DNA of 45,700 nucleotides from Candidatus Firestoneibacteriota bacterium (lineage in GTDB: Bacteria > Oederibacteriota > D2-FULL-39-29): contig CAITEH010000050.1 of the NCBI GenBank assembly GCA_903891415.1, positions 1 to 45,700 on the forward strand, written 5' to 3'. A model generated the notes under the pieces. That model saw only the letters and a program-made list of their open reading frames with translations. It had not been told where the DNA came from and made no database searches. The position numbers and the translations under genes were made by a program. Positions 8,366 to 16,729 of this stretch are shown one piece after another. The first letter of the stretch is position 1. Every line of letters starts with the position of its first letter.

Positions 8366-10501
8366 TTACTTGCTTAGAATGAAGTCCACCTGGCGCTTGT
8401 CAACGTCCACGCGTTCTACTTTAATTCTTACCTTGTCGCCCAGGCGGAAGCGTTTTTTCTTATTGCGGCCCAGAATGGCGTATTGTTTTTCGTCAAAGTT
8501 ATAATAATCGTCTTCCATGCTGGAAACATGCACCAGGCCTTCCACCATCAGGGAGATTATTTCCACAAAGATACCGTAACTTTGGACCCCGGTAATGACC
8601 CCGTCATAGACCTTGCCGGCATGATTATTGATAAGCTGAATTTTTTTTAGTTTAACTATCTCTTCTTCAACTTCCTCGGCAATACGCTCCGTCCCGGAAC
8701 AGTGCTTGGCAACTTTCATAAGTTCGCCCTCGGGATATTTGCCCCGGGGTTCTTTGTCAAGCAGGACTTTCAATACGCGGTGCACCGCCAGGTCGGGATA
8801 ACGTCTTATAGGCGAGGTAAAATGGCTGTAATATTTCTTTGCCAGGGCAAAATGGCCCCTCGGTTCCGTGGAATAGATTGCAAGTTTCATGGAACGGAGC
8901 GCGAGATTATTGATAACCTCTTCTTCGGGCGTGCCTTTTATTTTTTTCAGGAGTGCCTGTATCAGTTTGGGATCCACGTCCTCTTTGAGTTTCAAGGGGT
9001 GCCCCAGGGAATTCACGAATCTCTGGAACTCCACAAGGTCGGCGAAATCCGGCACATCATGTACCCGGTAAATAGAAAATAACCCGTGCCGGAAAATATA
9101 GGTAGCCACTACTTCATTGGTTAAAAGCATGAATTCTTCAATAAGCCTGTGGGCCCAGTTGCGCACCACCTTTTCGCACCTGAGCGGCACATCATGCTCG
9201 TCCAGGACTATCCTGCTTTCAGGCAGGTCAAAATCTATGGAACCGTCCTTGAACCTTTTTTTATTTAGGACCTTTGCCAGTTTAAGCATTTCATCCAGCA
9301 CCGGCGTAATATCCGAATATTCTTCCCGGAGCTTTATATCTTTATCTTCCACTATTTTGGAGACCTTTGTATAGGTCATGCGCCGCTGGGAACGGATAAC
9401 GCTCTTTACCAGTTCCACGCCTTTTACTTCCCCGGAAGGTGAAAGCCGCATGAGCGCGGACAGGGTAAGCCGGTCTTCATCGGGCCGTAGAGAACACATC
9501 TCATTCGAGAGGGCTTCCGGCAGCATGGGTATTACATGGTTGGGAAAGTAGATGCTGTTGCCGCGCTTATAGGCCTCATCATCAAGCGCGGTGCCCGGTT
9601 TTACATAGTAGCTCACGTCGGCAATATGCACGCCGAGAATAAACTCCCCGTTTTCTTCTTTAAGCGAAACCGCGTCGTCAAAATCTTTCGCGTCCTCGCC
9701 GTCTATGGTAAAAACAATATCCCGGCGGAGATCTTTCCGTTTCGCCAGCTCTTCTTCCGGGATCTTCGCGGCCGCGGCCTTCGCCCCGGCAAGCACTTCG
9801 GGGGCAAATTCAGCCCGGATATTATACTGCCTTATGATGGCTTTGATATCAACTTCAGGGTCAAGTTTAAACCCGAGAATTTCAACGATCTCGCCTTCCG
9901 GGTTCATGCCTTTTTGAGGCCATTCGGTTACCTTCACGACCACTTTCTGTCCGCTTTTTGCACCCTTGGAATCGCTCTTGGGCACATAGATATTATGCCA
10001 GATCTTTTTATCGTCCGGGACCACAAAACCAAAGTGCCGGCTTTCTTCATAGACCCCGACTATTTCATCATTTACCCTTTCCAGTACCCTGACTATCTCC
10101 CCTTCCTTTTTTTTGCCGTCCTTACTGCCCGTTATCCTCGCGGCAACTTTATCGCCGTGCATGGCTCCGTTCATCGCCGGCGGGGGAATAAAAATATCCT
10201 GCTCGCTGCCTTCAACTACTACGAAACCAAAACCGTTCCGGTGCCCGGTCAGGATACCGACCCTAAGATCCATGGCTTCGGCAAGCCCGAACCTGTCATT
10301 TGAAATGCGGATGATACTGCCCCCGGTTATCAGCTCATTCAAAAAACGGTCCAGCTGTCTTTTGTCTTTTTTGGAGATATTGAAACGTTTCATTATTTCT
10401 CTGAACGGGGCGGGGCCCTTTTTCTCCTGGGCAAGATATCTAAGGAAGGTTTCTTTGGAGATGAACGAACTGTTGTCCTGTCCTGCATTTTTATGTTTTA
10501 T
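8366..10501 (-). CDS. rnr: Ribonuclease R, probable non-AUG start
   Basis: A 3'-5' exoribonuclease that degrades structured RNA. From the first ATG (10,393) the protein has 675 aa: cold-shock domains over about 40-170, the RNB catalytic signature DGEDAKDFDD at 231-240, and a C-terminal S1 domain from about 595. That ATG starts inside the N-terminal helix-turn-helix. The same frame continues upstream without a stop to 10,501 and encodes SKETFLRYLAQEKKGPAPFR, which fits the N terminus of known RNase R. No ATG, GTG or TTG occurs there, but an ATA at 10,499-10,501 stands seven bases after AGGGAG (10,509-10,514), giving 711 aa. I therefore prefer that start; an indel near the ATG at 10,486-10,488 is the alternative. 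Confidence 0.9.
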   Translation of the reverse strand: MKHKNAGQDNSSFISKETFLRYLAQEKKGPAPFREIMKRFNISKKDKRQLDRFLNELITGGSIIRISNDRFGLAEAMDLRVGILTGHRNGFGFVVVEGSEQDIFIPPPAMNGAMHGDKVAARITGSKDGKKKEGEIVRVLERVNDEIVGVYEESRHFGFVVPDDKKIWHNIYVPKSDSKGAKSGQKVVVKVTEWPQKGMNPEGEIVEILGFKLDPEVDIKAIIRQYNIRAEFAPEVLAGAKAAAAKIPEEELAKRKDLRRDIVFTIDGEDAKDFDDAVSLKEENGEFILGVHIADVSYYVKPGTALDDEAYKRGNSIYFPNHVIPMLPEALSNEMCSLRPDEDRLTLSALMRLSPSGEVKGVELVKSVIRSQRRMTYTKVSKIVEDKDIKLREEYSDITPVLDEMLKLAKVLNKKRFKDGSIDFDLPESRIVLDEHDVPLRCEKVVRNWAHRLIEEFMLLTNEVVATYIFRHGLFSIYRVHDVPDFADLVEFQRFVNSLGHPLKLKEDVDPKLIQALLKKIKGTPEEEVINNLALRSMKLAIYSTEPRGHFALAKKYYSHFTSPIRRYPDLAVHRVLKVLLDKEPRGKYPEGELMKVAKHCSGTERIAEEVEEEIVKLKKIQLINNHAGKVYDGVITGVQSYGIFVEIISLMVEGLVHVSSMEDDYYNFDEKQYAILGRNKKKRFRLGDKVRIKVERVDVDKRQVDFILSK

Positions 10502-10556
10502 TTGTCAACTCCCTGTTCTTTCGTTATAATTCGCAATCGGTAATCCGCTATCAGTC

Positions 10557-10576
10557 ATGTCAAAATATTTTGACAT
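10557..10576. promoter_or_regulatory. Perfect 20-bp palindrome upstream of rnr, possible operator
   Basis: ATGTCAAAATATTTTGACAT is fully self-complementary and lies about 55 bp upstream of the predicted rnr start. It has the size of a dimeric repressor site. No second copy was found in the window. No convincing -35/-10 pair could be placed with it. Confidence 0.4.
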
Positions 10577-10736
10577 CTAAATATACTTCCTAGATATAGA
10601 AGCTTTTGCTTAAAATTACTTTAGAGAATAGAAAATCCAAAATAGACCGCAATCAACTTTAGCTCTCTATTTAGATCTTTTCTTATATATTATTAATTCC
10701 TCTATCTAATCTCTATTTTCTATTGTCGATTGCTCT

Positions 10737-10762
10737 ACTAAATTTGTTTTTGCAAATTTAGT
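10737..10762 (-). terminator. Hairpin directly downstream of tRNA-Leu
   Basis: ACTAAATTTG (10,737-10,746), six-base loop, CAAATTTAGT (10,753-10,762): a perfect 10-bp stem starting at the tRNA discriminator base. No T run follows on the minus strand, so it may be a processing or pausing hairpin rather than a classic terminator. Confidence 0.45.
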
Positions 10763-10845
10763 GCGGAAGGGGGGACTTGAACCCCCAATCCCGTGAAGGA
10801 ACCAGAACCTGAATCTGGCGTGTCTGCCAATTCCACCACTTCCGC
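10762..10845 (-). tRNA. tRNA-Leu(CAG)
   Basis: Class II tRNA with a long variable arm. Acceptor GCGGAAG pairs with CTTCCGC; anticodon stem CCAGA/TCTGG encloses the loop TTCAGGT with anticodon CAG; the T arm GGGGGTTCAAGTCCCCC is complete. The discriminator is A, as required for leucine. CCA is not encoded (the next bases are CT). The gene starts 27 bp after the diguanylate cyclase stop. Confidence 0.95.
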
Positions 10846-10871
10846 GTTCTTTTGCCTCTTTAGAGCCCGTC

Positions 10872-12611
10872 TTATTTATGTTCCGGCAGGCAAACTCTGT
10901 TCCTGCCTTCTTTTTTTGCTTTATAGAGCATCTCATCCGCTTTCGCGATGAGCTCATTTACTTTAGTTCCGTCAACCGGATAGCACGCGATCCCCAGGCT
11001 GACCGTAGCTTTTAGCCTGGTCGAACCTGTAACAAAGTCATATTTTTCCACACTGCTGCGGATCCTCTCGGCATAGATCCTGGCCGCTTCCCCTGTTGTT
11101 TCGGCCGCGAGAATAGCAAACTCCTCACCGCCATAGCGCGCCACCAGATCGGTCGGCCGGCTCAGGCCTTTGATTATTATTATAACATCTTTTAGTACCT
11201 TATCTCCAGCCTGATGTCCGCAGGTATCATTTATTTTCTTAAAAAAATCCAGGTCCAGCATTAGCACAGAAAGCCCTCTGCCGTGCCGCTTGGCTCTTTT
11301 GAGTTCTTCCTCCAGCCGGAAGAGGAAGTATCTTCTTAAATAGGCCTTGGTCAGGCCGTCAGTAATAGAAAGCGTGTGCAGGTAGGAGTTTTCTATGGCT
11401 ACATTTGCCATGCCCATAAGGGCTGAGAGAAACTCCCGGCCTTCTTCCCTGTTTTCTCTCTCGTACCGGCAGGGGCCCAGGACCATAAAGCCTTTTATCC
11501 GGTCTTTCACGACCACGGGCGCCAGTATTTCGCAGTTAAGCGCCTTTAAGTTCTCCAGATTTTTGGCATCCGTCTCCTCGCAGGCAGCCGCAAGCTCCGG
11601 CAGGGTATAAATCCCGCGCCCCTTCGTTATATACCGAAACAAGGGTTCCGCGGGATCAAAAACAATATCGTTATCGTTTTCCAGGCCGGCGGAAACATGG
11701 AAATTAAAAACTGTCTCCTCTTCATTTAGCATAAGGTAAAGCACCGCGCTTTTTGCGCCCGCGTGTTCTTTACCGGTATTGAGCAGAAGATTGGCCAGGT
11801 TTCTCAGGTCCAGGCTGAAGTTAAGCTCTTTCGCCGCGTTGAAGAGCATCAGCACGTCCCGCACTCTCCGGCGCAGTTTTCCCTGGGTTTGTTCCAGTAT
11901 TTCAAAGGTTTCATTAAAACTGTCGGCAAGTTCCCGGACTTCGTCGTTTGTCTTAACAATGATCTTTTTATCCAGCCGGCCCTGGCCGAATAACCTTACG
12001 GCCTGAGTGAGCTGTTCTATCGGTCTTACCATCAGATTTATGACAAAGAACGAAATGAGCGACATGAGCAGCAGCGCAATTCCCGCCACCAAAAGGATCA
12101 GGCCTTTTATCTTGTTTATTACTTTTTCCGCTTCAACCTTGGAATAACCGACCCTTGCTATCCCCTGTTTTTTCCCTGAAACAATTACGGCACCGGCCAC
12201 ATCTATAACACCCGCTCCGGTCCTGGGATCAACCGCGTTCTGAATATTAAAACCGCTGCCGGTGTTTAACGCGGAAAGAGAGACCGGGTCGCCGGGCCGG
12301 GTGCCTTTTCTGATAAAAGCGTCAGAATGGGCCAGGATTTTTCCTTCAGTGTCAACGACCAGGGCGTACAGGACCAGGGGATCGCTCATCTTGGTATTAT
12401 CAACATCTTTAGCCAGCCAGCGCTCGTTTTTGGCCTGGAGTGAATCGGAACTCAACCTGACCAGGTCCCTTGTAACAGCCGTCGCCTTTTTGATTATTTC
12501 ATTCTCAAGCGGCTGTTTCACATGGTTAATAATAATACTTACCGCGATGAAAACAACGGCTATTATTACAAAAACCAGCGAAGCTATTTTAAACTTTATG
12601 GAGATTTTCAT
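10872..12611 (-). CDS. Membrane diguanylate cyclase (sensor-HAMP-GAF-GGDEF)
   Basis: Makes cyclic di-GMP from two GTP. The 579 aa are laid out as: transmembrane helix 8-29, periplasmic sensor 30-168, second helix 170-194, HAMP linker about 195-247, GAF-like domain about 255-410, GGDEF domain 412-575. The active-site motif is GGEEF at 494-498, a metal ligand is Asp454 in LDLDFFKKIND, and the product-inhibition site RPTD is intact at 485-488, so the enzyme should be active and feedback-controlled. The start codon directly follows the TAG of the xylulokinase gene, suggesting coupled translation. Two PilZ proteins at 24-26 kb are plausible receivers of its product. The signal sensed is unknown. 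Confidence 0.93.
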   Translation of the reverse strand: MKISIKFKIASLVFVIIAVVFIAVSIIINHVKQPLENEIIKKATAVTRDLVRLSSDSLQAKNERWLAKDVDNTKMSDPLVLYALVVDTEGKILAHSDAFIRKGTRPGDPVSLSALNTGSGFNIQNAVDPRTGAGVIDVAGAVIVSGKKQGIARVGYSKVEAEKVINKIKGLILLVAGIALLLMSLISFFVINLMVRPIEQLTQAVRLFGQGRLDKKIIVKTNDEVRELADSFNETFEILEQTQGKLRRRVRDVLMLFNAAKELNFSLDLRNLANLLLNTGKEHAGAKSAVLYLMLNEEETVFNFHVSAGLENDNDIVFDPAEPLFRYITKGRGIYTLPELAAACEETDAKNLENLKALNCEILAPVVVKDRIKGFMVLGPCRYERENREEGREFLSALMGMANVAIENSYLHTLSITDGLTKAYLRRYFLFRLEEELKRAKRHGRGLSVLMLDLDFFKKINDTCGHQAGDKVLKDVIIIIKGLSRPTDLVARYGGEEFAILAAETTGEAARIYAERIRSSVEKYDFVTGSTRLKATVSLGIACYPVDGTKVNELIAKADEMLYKAKKEGRNRVCLPEHK

Positions 12612-14132
12612 CTACCGGAGCCCGGAGAGTTCTTTGAACTCTTCCTTCAAGTTCCTGTATGTTTTCTTATAGAGCTCATAATAGCCGTTATAGAGCAGGG
12701 CCTTCTTTTTATCCGGCTTATAACTCTTCCCTGCCCTGATAAGCTTTTTACAGATGCCCGAAAGGTCCTTATATACTCCGGCGCTTTTTCCCGCGAGCAA
12801 AGCCGCGCCGAGAGCCCCGCCTTCCGTAAGCTTAACTGTCACAACTTCCTGCCCGAAAATATCCGCCAGCATCTGCAGCCAGAGTTTTGACCCGGCCCCG
12901 CCCCCGGTAACTCTTATCTGTTTTACCGGTATTTTCAAGGACCGCATTATTTCCAGGGAATCCCTGAGGCCGAAAGAGACGCCTTCCAGCACCGCCCGCG
13001 CCATATGCTTTTTATTATGCCGTGGTTCCAGGCCGATAAAAGCCCCCCGCGCATAAGGGTCGGCGTAAGGCGTTCGTTCACCACAAAGATATGGTAAAAA
13101 TAAAAGCCGTTCCGAACCCGGCGCGATCCGGTCCAGGCCTTTTAAAATAATTTCATAAGGATCCAGCTTTTTCTTTGCCGCCAGCGCCAGCTCTTCTTTG
13201 CACAGGTTATCCTTGAACCACTTAAGCGAGCCGCCGGCGGAAAGCATCACACCCATAGTATGCCACTTGCCCTTAACCGCGTGACAGAAGGTGTGGATCC
13301 TGCCCTGTTTATCAAGTTTCAGTTTGTCCGAGAAAGCAAAGACCACCCCGGAGGTTCCCAGAGTGACGGAAATAATTCCGCTTTCCACTATTCCGCAACC
13401 CACGGCTGAAGCGGCTTGATCACCCGCGCCTCCGCCCACCGGAGTCCTTACCGAAAGCCCCGTAAGCCCGGCCGCTTTCCGGTCAATATATCCGCCTATT
13501 TCTTCTGATTCACGGCAAACGGGAAGCAGCCGCCGGTCTATCTTGAGCTCCTTAAGGAGAGTTTCCGACCATTTTCTTCTGGCAATATCAAGAAGCAGGG
13601 TACCGGAAGCATCAGAAACCTCGGTCGCGAACTCTCCGGTCAGTTTGAACCTGATGTAGTCCTTGGGTAAAAGGAATTTTGCTGTTTTTTTATACAGGCC
13701 CGGTTCATTTTCTTTCATCCAGAGGATCTTGCCGGCGGTAAAGCCGGTAAGCGCGGGATTGGAAACCAGTTTAATAAGCCGGGCGGCCCCGATCTTTCTT
13801 GTAATATAGGCGCATTGTTTTACGGTCCGCTGGTCGCACCAGAGGATAGCAGGCCTGAGAACTTTGTTATTTTTATCAAGAGCCACCAGGCCGTGCATCT
13901 GCCCGGAAAGGCCTATGCCCGCTATCTCGGAAGGCCTGATATTTTTTATTACTTCTTTTATTCCTTTAACTACGGCAGCCCACCAGGCCTCAGGATCTTG
14001 TTCGGCCCAGCCCGGCTTGGGAGCGAAAAGCGGATATTCATGAAGCCCTTTGGCCAGTACTTTTCCGCGGGTATTAATAAGGATTACTTTTGTGCCGCTG
14101 GTCCCTATATCAATACCGATCAAGTATTTAAT
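12612..14132 (-). CDS. xylB: Xylulokinase (FGGY kinase), probable AUU start
   Basis: ATP-dependent phosphorylation of D-xylulose to xylulose 5-phosphate, feeding the pentose phosphate pathway. Seen from the first ATG at 14,153 (513 aa): IGIDIGTSGTK at 12-22, the xylulokinase-type GLSGQMHGLV at 81-90, PAILWCDQRT at 101-110, catalytic base Asp245 in GGAGDQAASA, and a glycine-rich second FGGY lobe (RVTGGGAGSKLW). That ATG lies in a hairpin repeat (14,151-14,212) and has no good ribosome site. GGGAG six bases upstream of ATT at 14,130-14,132 points to a start giving the usual M-KYLIGIDIG (506 aa). It is followed immediately by the diguanylate cyclase. No xylose isomerase lies nearby. Confidence 0.9.
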   Translation of the reverse strand: MKYLIGIDIGTSGTKVILINTRGKVLAKGLHEYPLFAPKPGWAEQDPEAWWAAVVKGIKEVIKNIRPSEIAGIGLSGQMHGLVALDKNNKVLRPAILWCDQRTVKQCAYITRKIGAARLIKLVSNPALTGFTAGKILWMKENEPGLYKKTAKFLLPKDYIRFKLTGEFATEVSDASGTLLLDIARRKWSETLLKELKIDRRLLPVCRESEEIGGYIDRKAAGLTGLSVRTPVGGGAGDQAASAVGCGIVESGIISVTLGTSGVVFAFSDKLKLDKQGRIHTFCHAVKGKWHTMGVMLSAGGSLKWFKDNLCKEELALAAKKKLDPYEIILKGLDRIAPGSERLLFLPYLCGERTPYADPYARGAFIGLEPRHNKKHMARAVLEGVSFGLRDSLEIMRSLKIPVKQIRVTGGGAGSKLWLQMLADIFGQEVVTVKLTEGGALGAALLAGKSAGVYKDLSGICKKLIRAGKSYKPDKKKALLYNGYYELYKKTYRNLKEEFKELSGLR

Positions 14133-14150
14133 ATTGAGCTCCCATGTGCC

Positions 14151-14212
14151 CATGAACCATTCATAACTTCAGGTTCATGGCCATGTACCCGAACACAGAG
14201 AGTGGTACATGG
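14151..14212. repeat. Double-hairpin repeat, copy A
   Basis: Hairpin 1: CATGAACC (14,151-14,158) with GGTTCATG (14,172-14,179). Hairpin 2: CCATGTACC (14,181-14,189) with GGTACATGG (14,204-14,212). The same two-hairpin plan recurs at 23,155-23,221 with a compensating base change. It lies between tRNA-His and xylB and includes the first ATG of xylB. Confidence 0.75.
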
Positions 14213-14220
14213 AAATAATT

Positions 14221-14298
14221 TGGGGCGAGTGACGGGATTTGAACCCGCGGCATTCAGATCCACAATCTGACACTCTAACCAACTGAGCTACACCCGCC
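14221..14298 (-). tRNA. tRNA-His(GTG)
   Basis: Anticodon loop TTGTGGA within CAGAT/ATCTG gives GTG. Acceptor GCGGGTG pairs with CACTCGC (one G-T pair). The extra 5' G at position -1 (14,298) facing discriminator C (14,224), diagnostic for histidine tRNA, is present. CCA is encoded at 14,221-14,223, unlike the tRNA-Leu in this window. Confidence 0.95.
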
Positions 14299-14368
14299 GC
14301 ATTCAAAAATACTGATATTCATTATATATTATAGAAGCCGGAAAAATCAACAGTTTTGATGGTTAATA

Positions 14369-14404
14369 AAAAGAGTGACAGTCACTAGTGACTGTCACTC
14401 TTTT
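14369..14404 (-). terminator. 36-bp perfect palindrome, terminator of the MBL-fold gene
   Basis: The half-site AAAAGAGTGACAGTCACT is followed by its exact complement. On the minus strand it ends in a run of T (CTCTTTTTATT) 22 bp after the gene stop, as expected of an intrinsic terminator; it would also work for plus-strand transcripts. Each arm contains its own small palindrome (GTGAC-A-GTCAC and GTGAC-T-GTCAC). Confidence 0.85.
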
Positions 14405-14425
14405 ACTCTTTTTAAGAGGCCTGGA

Positions 14426-15145
14426 TCACTTTTTTGGTATTTGCAGGACCCCGCCGTGGGCGGTGGCGATGTATTCAACACCTTTAATATTTTCAATAAG
14501 CTTAAGGGATTTTTTTATTGTTTCCGGGTCTTCCGAAGGCGGCTTGGGCATCCCGATAAGCTTGCCATTCTTAGTTATCGCCAGGTCTCCTACTATGAGA
14601 TATTTCCCGTTCGCCAGGTAGGAGGTTGAACCTATAGTATGCCCCGGCGTAAGTACAGCTCTGACGGCAGCTTTTCCGATCTTTATCTCCTCCCCGTCTT
14701 TTATCAGCTTATAAGAGGAGACCGGGAGAGGGTTGGCCTTGCTTAAAAACATAAATTTCCTTTTGACCGCACCCGTTACCAGCGGCTCTTCCTTTTCAGG
14801 AAGATAAACAACCGCATTTTTGAAAGCCGGCAGGCCGTTTACATGATCCCCGTCGGAATGCGTAAGAAAGACCGCTTTGACTTTTAACACGTCCAGGCCC
14901 AGTTGTTTAAAACCTTCTTCCACCGGCTCCGGCTTGTTAGCAGCATCAAAACAGATAAGGTCTTCCCCTGATTTCAGAATGAATATATCCACAAATTTAT
15001 CTTTAACCGCAAAAAACTCTTCAGTAACCGCCCCGGTCTCCGCCGGCCGGAAACTCTTCATGGTAAAGATCATAGGAAGGGCTAAAATAATAAGAAGGAG
15101 GATGAACACTCCTATTCCCAGTGCTATTTTTTTCTTTATTGTCAT
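14426..15145 (-). CDS. Membrane-anchored metallo-beta-lactamase-fold hydrolase
   Basis: The 239 aa begin with a signal anchor (residues 6-27), so the catalytic domain is probably periplasmic. MBL motifs are THSDGDH at 95-101 (His96, Asp100, His101; the second His of the usual HxHxDH is Asp98), TPGHT with His169, VGDLA with Asp187, and ATAHGG with His230. This variant metal site is seen in several MBL hydrolases; the substrate cannot be told. I start it at 15,145 rather than an ATG at 15,178, because AGGAGAGG lies just before the former and would be inside the reading frame of the latter. A strong terminator follows the gene. It stands alone, between tRNA-His and the GH172 gene. Confidence 0.87.
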   Translation of the reverse strand: MTIKKKIALGIGVFILLLIILALPMIFTMKSFRPAETGAVTEEFFAVKDKFVDIFILKSGEDLICFDAANKPEPVEEGFKQLGLDVLKVKAVFLTHSDGDHVNGLPAFKNAVVYLPEKEEPLVTGAVKRKFMFLSKANPLPVSSYKLIKDGEEIKIGKAAVRAVLTPGHTIGSTSYLANGKYLIVGDLAITKNGKLIGMPKPPSEDPETIKKSLKLIENIKGVEYIATAHGGVLQIPKK

Positions 15146-15453
15146 TTTTCCTCTCCTTTTATATTCTCGCATTGTCAAACTTCAATTAGTAAATCTTTGC
15201 TTACATCTATTGTTACAAGCACTTCTTTTGATTTAGATTGTCTAACTCGTCTTTTCCTTGTCATGTTGAGCCATTTTCTCTTGGCGAAACATCCTTGCTT
15301 TTCAGCTAAAATACAGAGATCCTTCGTCAAAAGCGCTTCCTCCACAGGCGGACAGGCAGGATGACAAAGCTATGCAGATAACTACTTCTACCGGTACAAG
15401 TCTGCCTTTTTTCTTCATTTCTTCATTCACTGTTTAATACTACCGTTCCTTGA
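15146..15453. other. Intergenic stretch without a gene
   Basis: No credible coding region on either strand. The main content is the degenerate dispersed element at 15,258-15,367. The remainder is AT-rich; no clear promoter or terminator was found. Confidence 0.6.
15258..15367. repeat. Degenerate dispersed intergenic element with TGTCAT ends
   Basis: Left end TTGTCATGTTGAGC, an internal AGAGATCCTTCG, and right end CAGGATGACAAA. This is the pattern of a non-coding element I recall from many environmental bacterial genomes (TGTCAT-CTGAGC ... GAGATCCTTCG ... CAGGATGACA). The ends form imperfect inverted repeats. Only one copy is in the window, so the assignment is by recall of the pattern. Confidence 0.45.
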
Positions 15454-16572
15454 TCATATTATTTCCAGTTGATCTCTAGCCGGTAAGGCGGTAAGCTTCG
15501 CAGACGGGAGGGTCTGGTACCAGAAAGCTACCGAAGAGATATCGTCCTGCAGGGGCAGGTACCGGCCGTCATTCCTCCAGCCCAGCGCCTGGATGGTGAC
15601 TTTCAGTTCTTTTTCAAAACGGACAGGGTCCGCGATATGCCAGCGGTACATGGAGAATCTCTGCACGGCCTGATTAAGCCCGTCCGGCTTGTGCAGAGCC
15701 ACCCCGGTGTAGGGAGTGGAATATTCAGTATACTCTTTCTTAACATCGTCAACAAAACAATACGAACCGCAGAAATAATCCTCGGTTCCGGTACCGCAGA
15801 TGGTAGGGAATTCCTTGTCGCCGTCCATATAGAACTTGATCTCGCCTTCGCCCCACCAGCCGTTGTTATTGAGGCCCCAGAACATATAGGTTCCGACATA
15901 GTGCCCTTTGCCTTTCACTCCGTCAAGCAGGGTGTACACTTCTTTATAAGGCAGAGGGTTAGCCCTTCTGAACTGGGCGTGCAGATAGGCCGCGTCTTCC
16001 GGCACTTCGGTAAGCGCATAATCTATCTGGTAGTAAAGGGTCATTCCGCCTTCGTTGCCGCGGTCTTTATATATTTCCTTTCTGTTAATATCAATATTTT
16101 CCACGGTGATCCTGCAGCTTTTCCTGAAAGGCATCTCCCAGTAGGAATTCAAGCCGCTTAAAGGATTGACACAGACCGCGAGCGAGGATATTTGTTTGTA
16201 TTTTCCCATAGGGTCGCAAAAAAAGTCGCCGATAGGGCATTCAATTGACGGGTTTTTTTGGCCGTCCCAGTAAATACGCAGAAGCGCGAATCTCCACTGG
16301 TTCAAAACCGGCGTGAGCCAAATATGCTGGATTGCCCCCGGCCCTTTAAGGTCCGCCAGGGTCACGGTCTCTCCCGCTTTTATTCTTATATACGGAGAGA
16401 TTTTCCAGCCCTGCCCCAGGCCTCTCGCGCAGGTGGCGGCCGGACCGTTCTTAGACATCCCTCCTTTCCCCTTGGCGCCGTCAAAATTCTCCGGGCTGAG
16501 GGACCTGGTTTTTGCGTCAGAAAGCCGCGAGAGATTCCCCATATGCATACCCAGACCGTTGAATTTTTTCAT
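15454..16572 (-). CDS. GH172 / DUF2961 glycoside hydrolase-like protein
   Basis: A 372-aa member of the DUF2961 family, now glycoside hydrolase family 172, whose characterised members act on alpha-fructofuranosides or alpha-D-arabinofuranosides. Two jelly-roll halves are expected. Motifs typical of the family are GPGAIQHIWLT at 77-87, GEGEIKFYMDGD at 241-252 (Glu242/Glu244) and CGTGTEDYF at 259-267 (Glu264); the last two hold the acidic pair used in catalysis. No signal peptide is visible, so it is likely cytoplasmic. An AAGGAG site stands eight bases before the ATG. The gene is monocistronic by its surroundings. Substrate is not predictable from sequence alone. Confidence 0.9.
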   Translation of the reverse strand: MKKFNGLGMHMGNLSRLSDAKTRSLSPENFDGAKGKGGMSKNGPAATCARGLGQGWKISPYIRIKAGETVTLADLKGPGAIQHIWLTPVLNQWRFALLRIYWDGQKNPSIECPIGDFFCDPMGKYKQISSLAVCVNPLSGLNSYWEMPFRKSCRITVENIDINRKEIYKDRGNEGGMTLYYQIDYALTEVPEDAAYLHAQFRRANPLPYKEVYTLLDGVKGKGHYVGTYMFWGLNNNGWWGEGEIKFYMDGDKEFPTICGTGTEDYFCGSYCFVDDVKKEYTEYSTPYTGVALHKPDGLNQAVQRFSMYRWHIADPVRFEKELKVTIQALGWRNDGRYLPLQDDISSVAFWYQTLPSAKLTALPARDQLEII

Positions 16573-16729
16573 AGTATTGTCTCCTTTTTCTCAATTTTTT
16601 TATGTTAATTAACGAGTACTAACCAGTAAAATCCGGGAAATTTGATATTTGAAATGAGTTTATTCTTTCCGACGTTTCACAAATTGTCATCACGACCCCT
16701 TGACCGACGGGCTGAATAGAAATACTTTA

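Noticed and set aside
9536-10303. Plus-strand 255-codon open frame opposite rnr
   Set aside because: It is antisense to conserved RNase R domains and has no family features; a composition shadow.
10480-10514. TTGACA before rnr as a -35 promoter box
   Set aside because: No acceptable -10 box follows at 16-18 bp; the bases 17 bp downstream are CAGGAC.
10502-10762. Replication origin in the AT-rich region between rnr and tRNA-Leu
   Set aside because: No DnaA boxes (TTATCCACA-like) or origin-linked genes are seen; AT richness and one palindrome are not enough.
10706-10957. Minus-strand open frame across the tRNA-Leu gene
   Set aside because: It reads through a complete tRNA and the end of the diguanylate cyclase gene in another frame.
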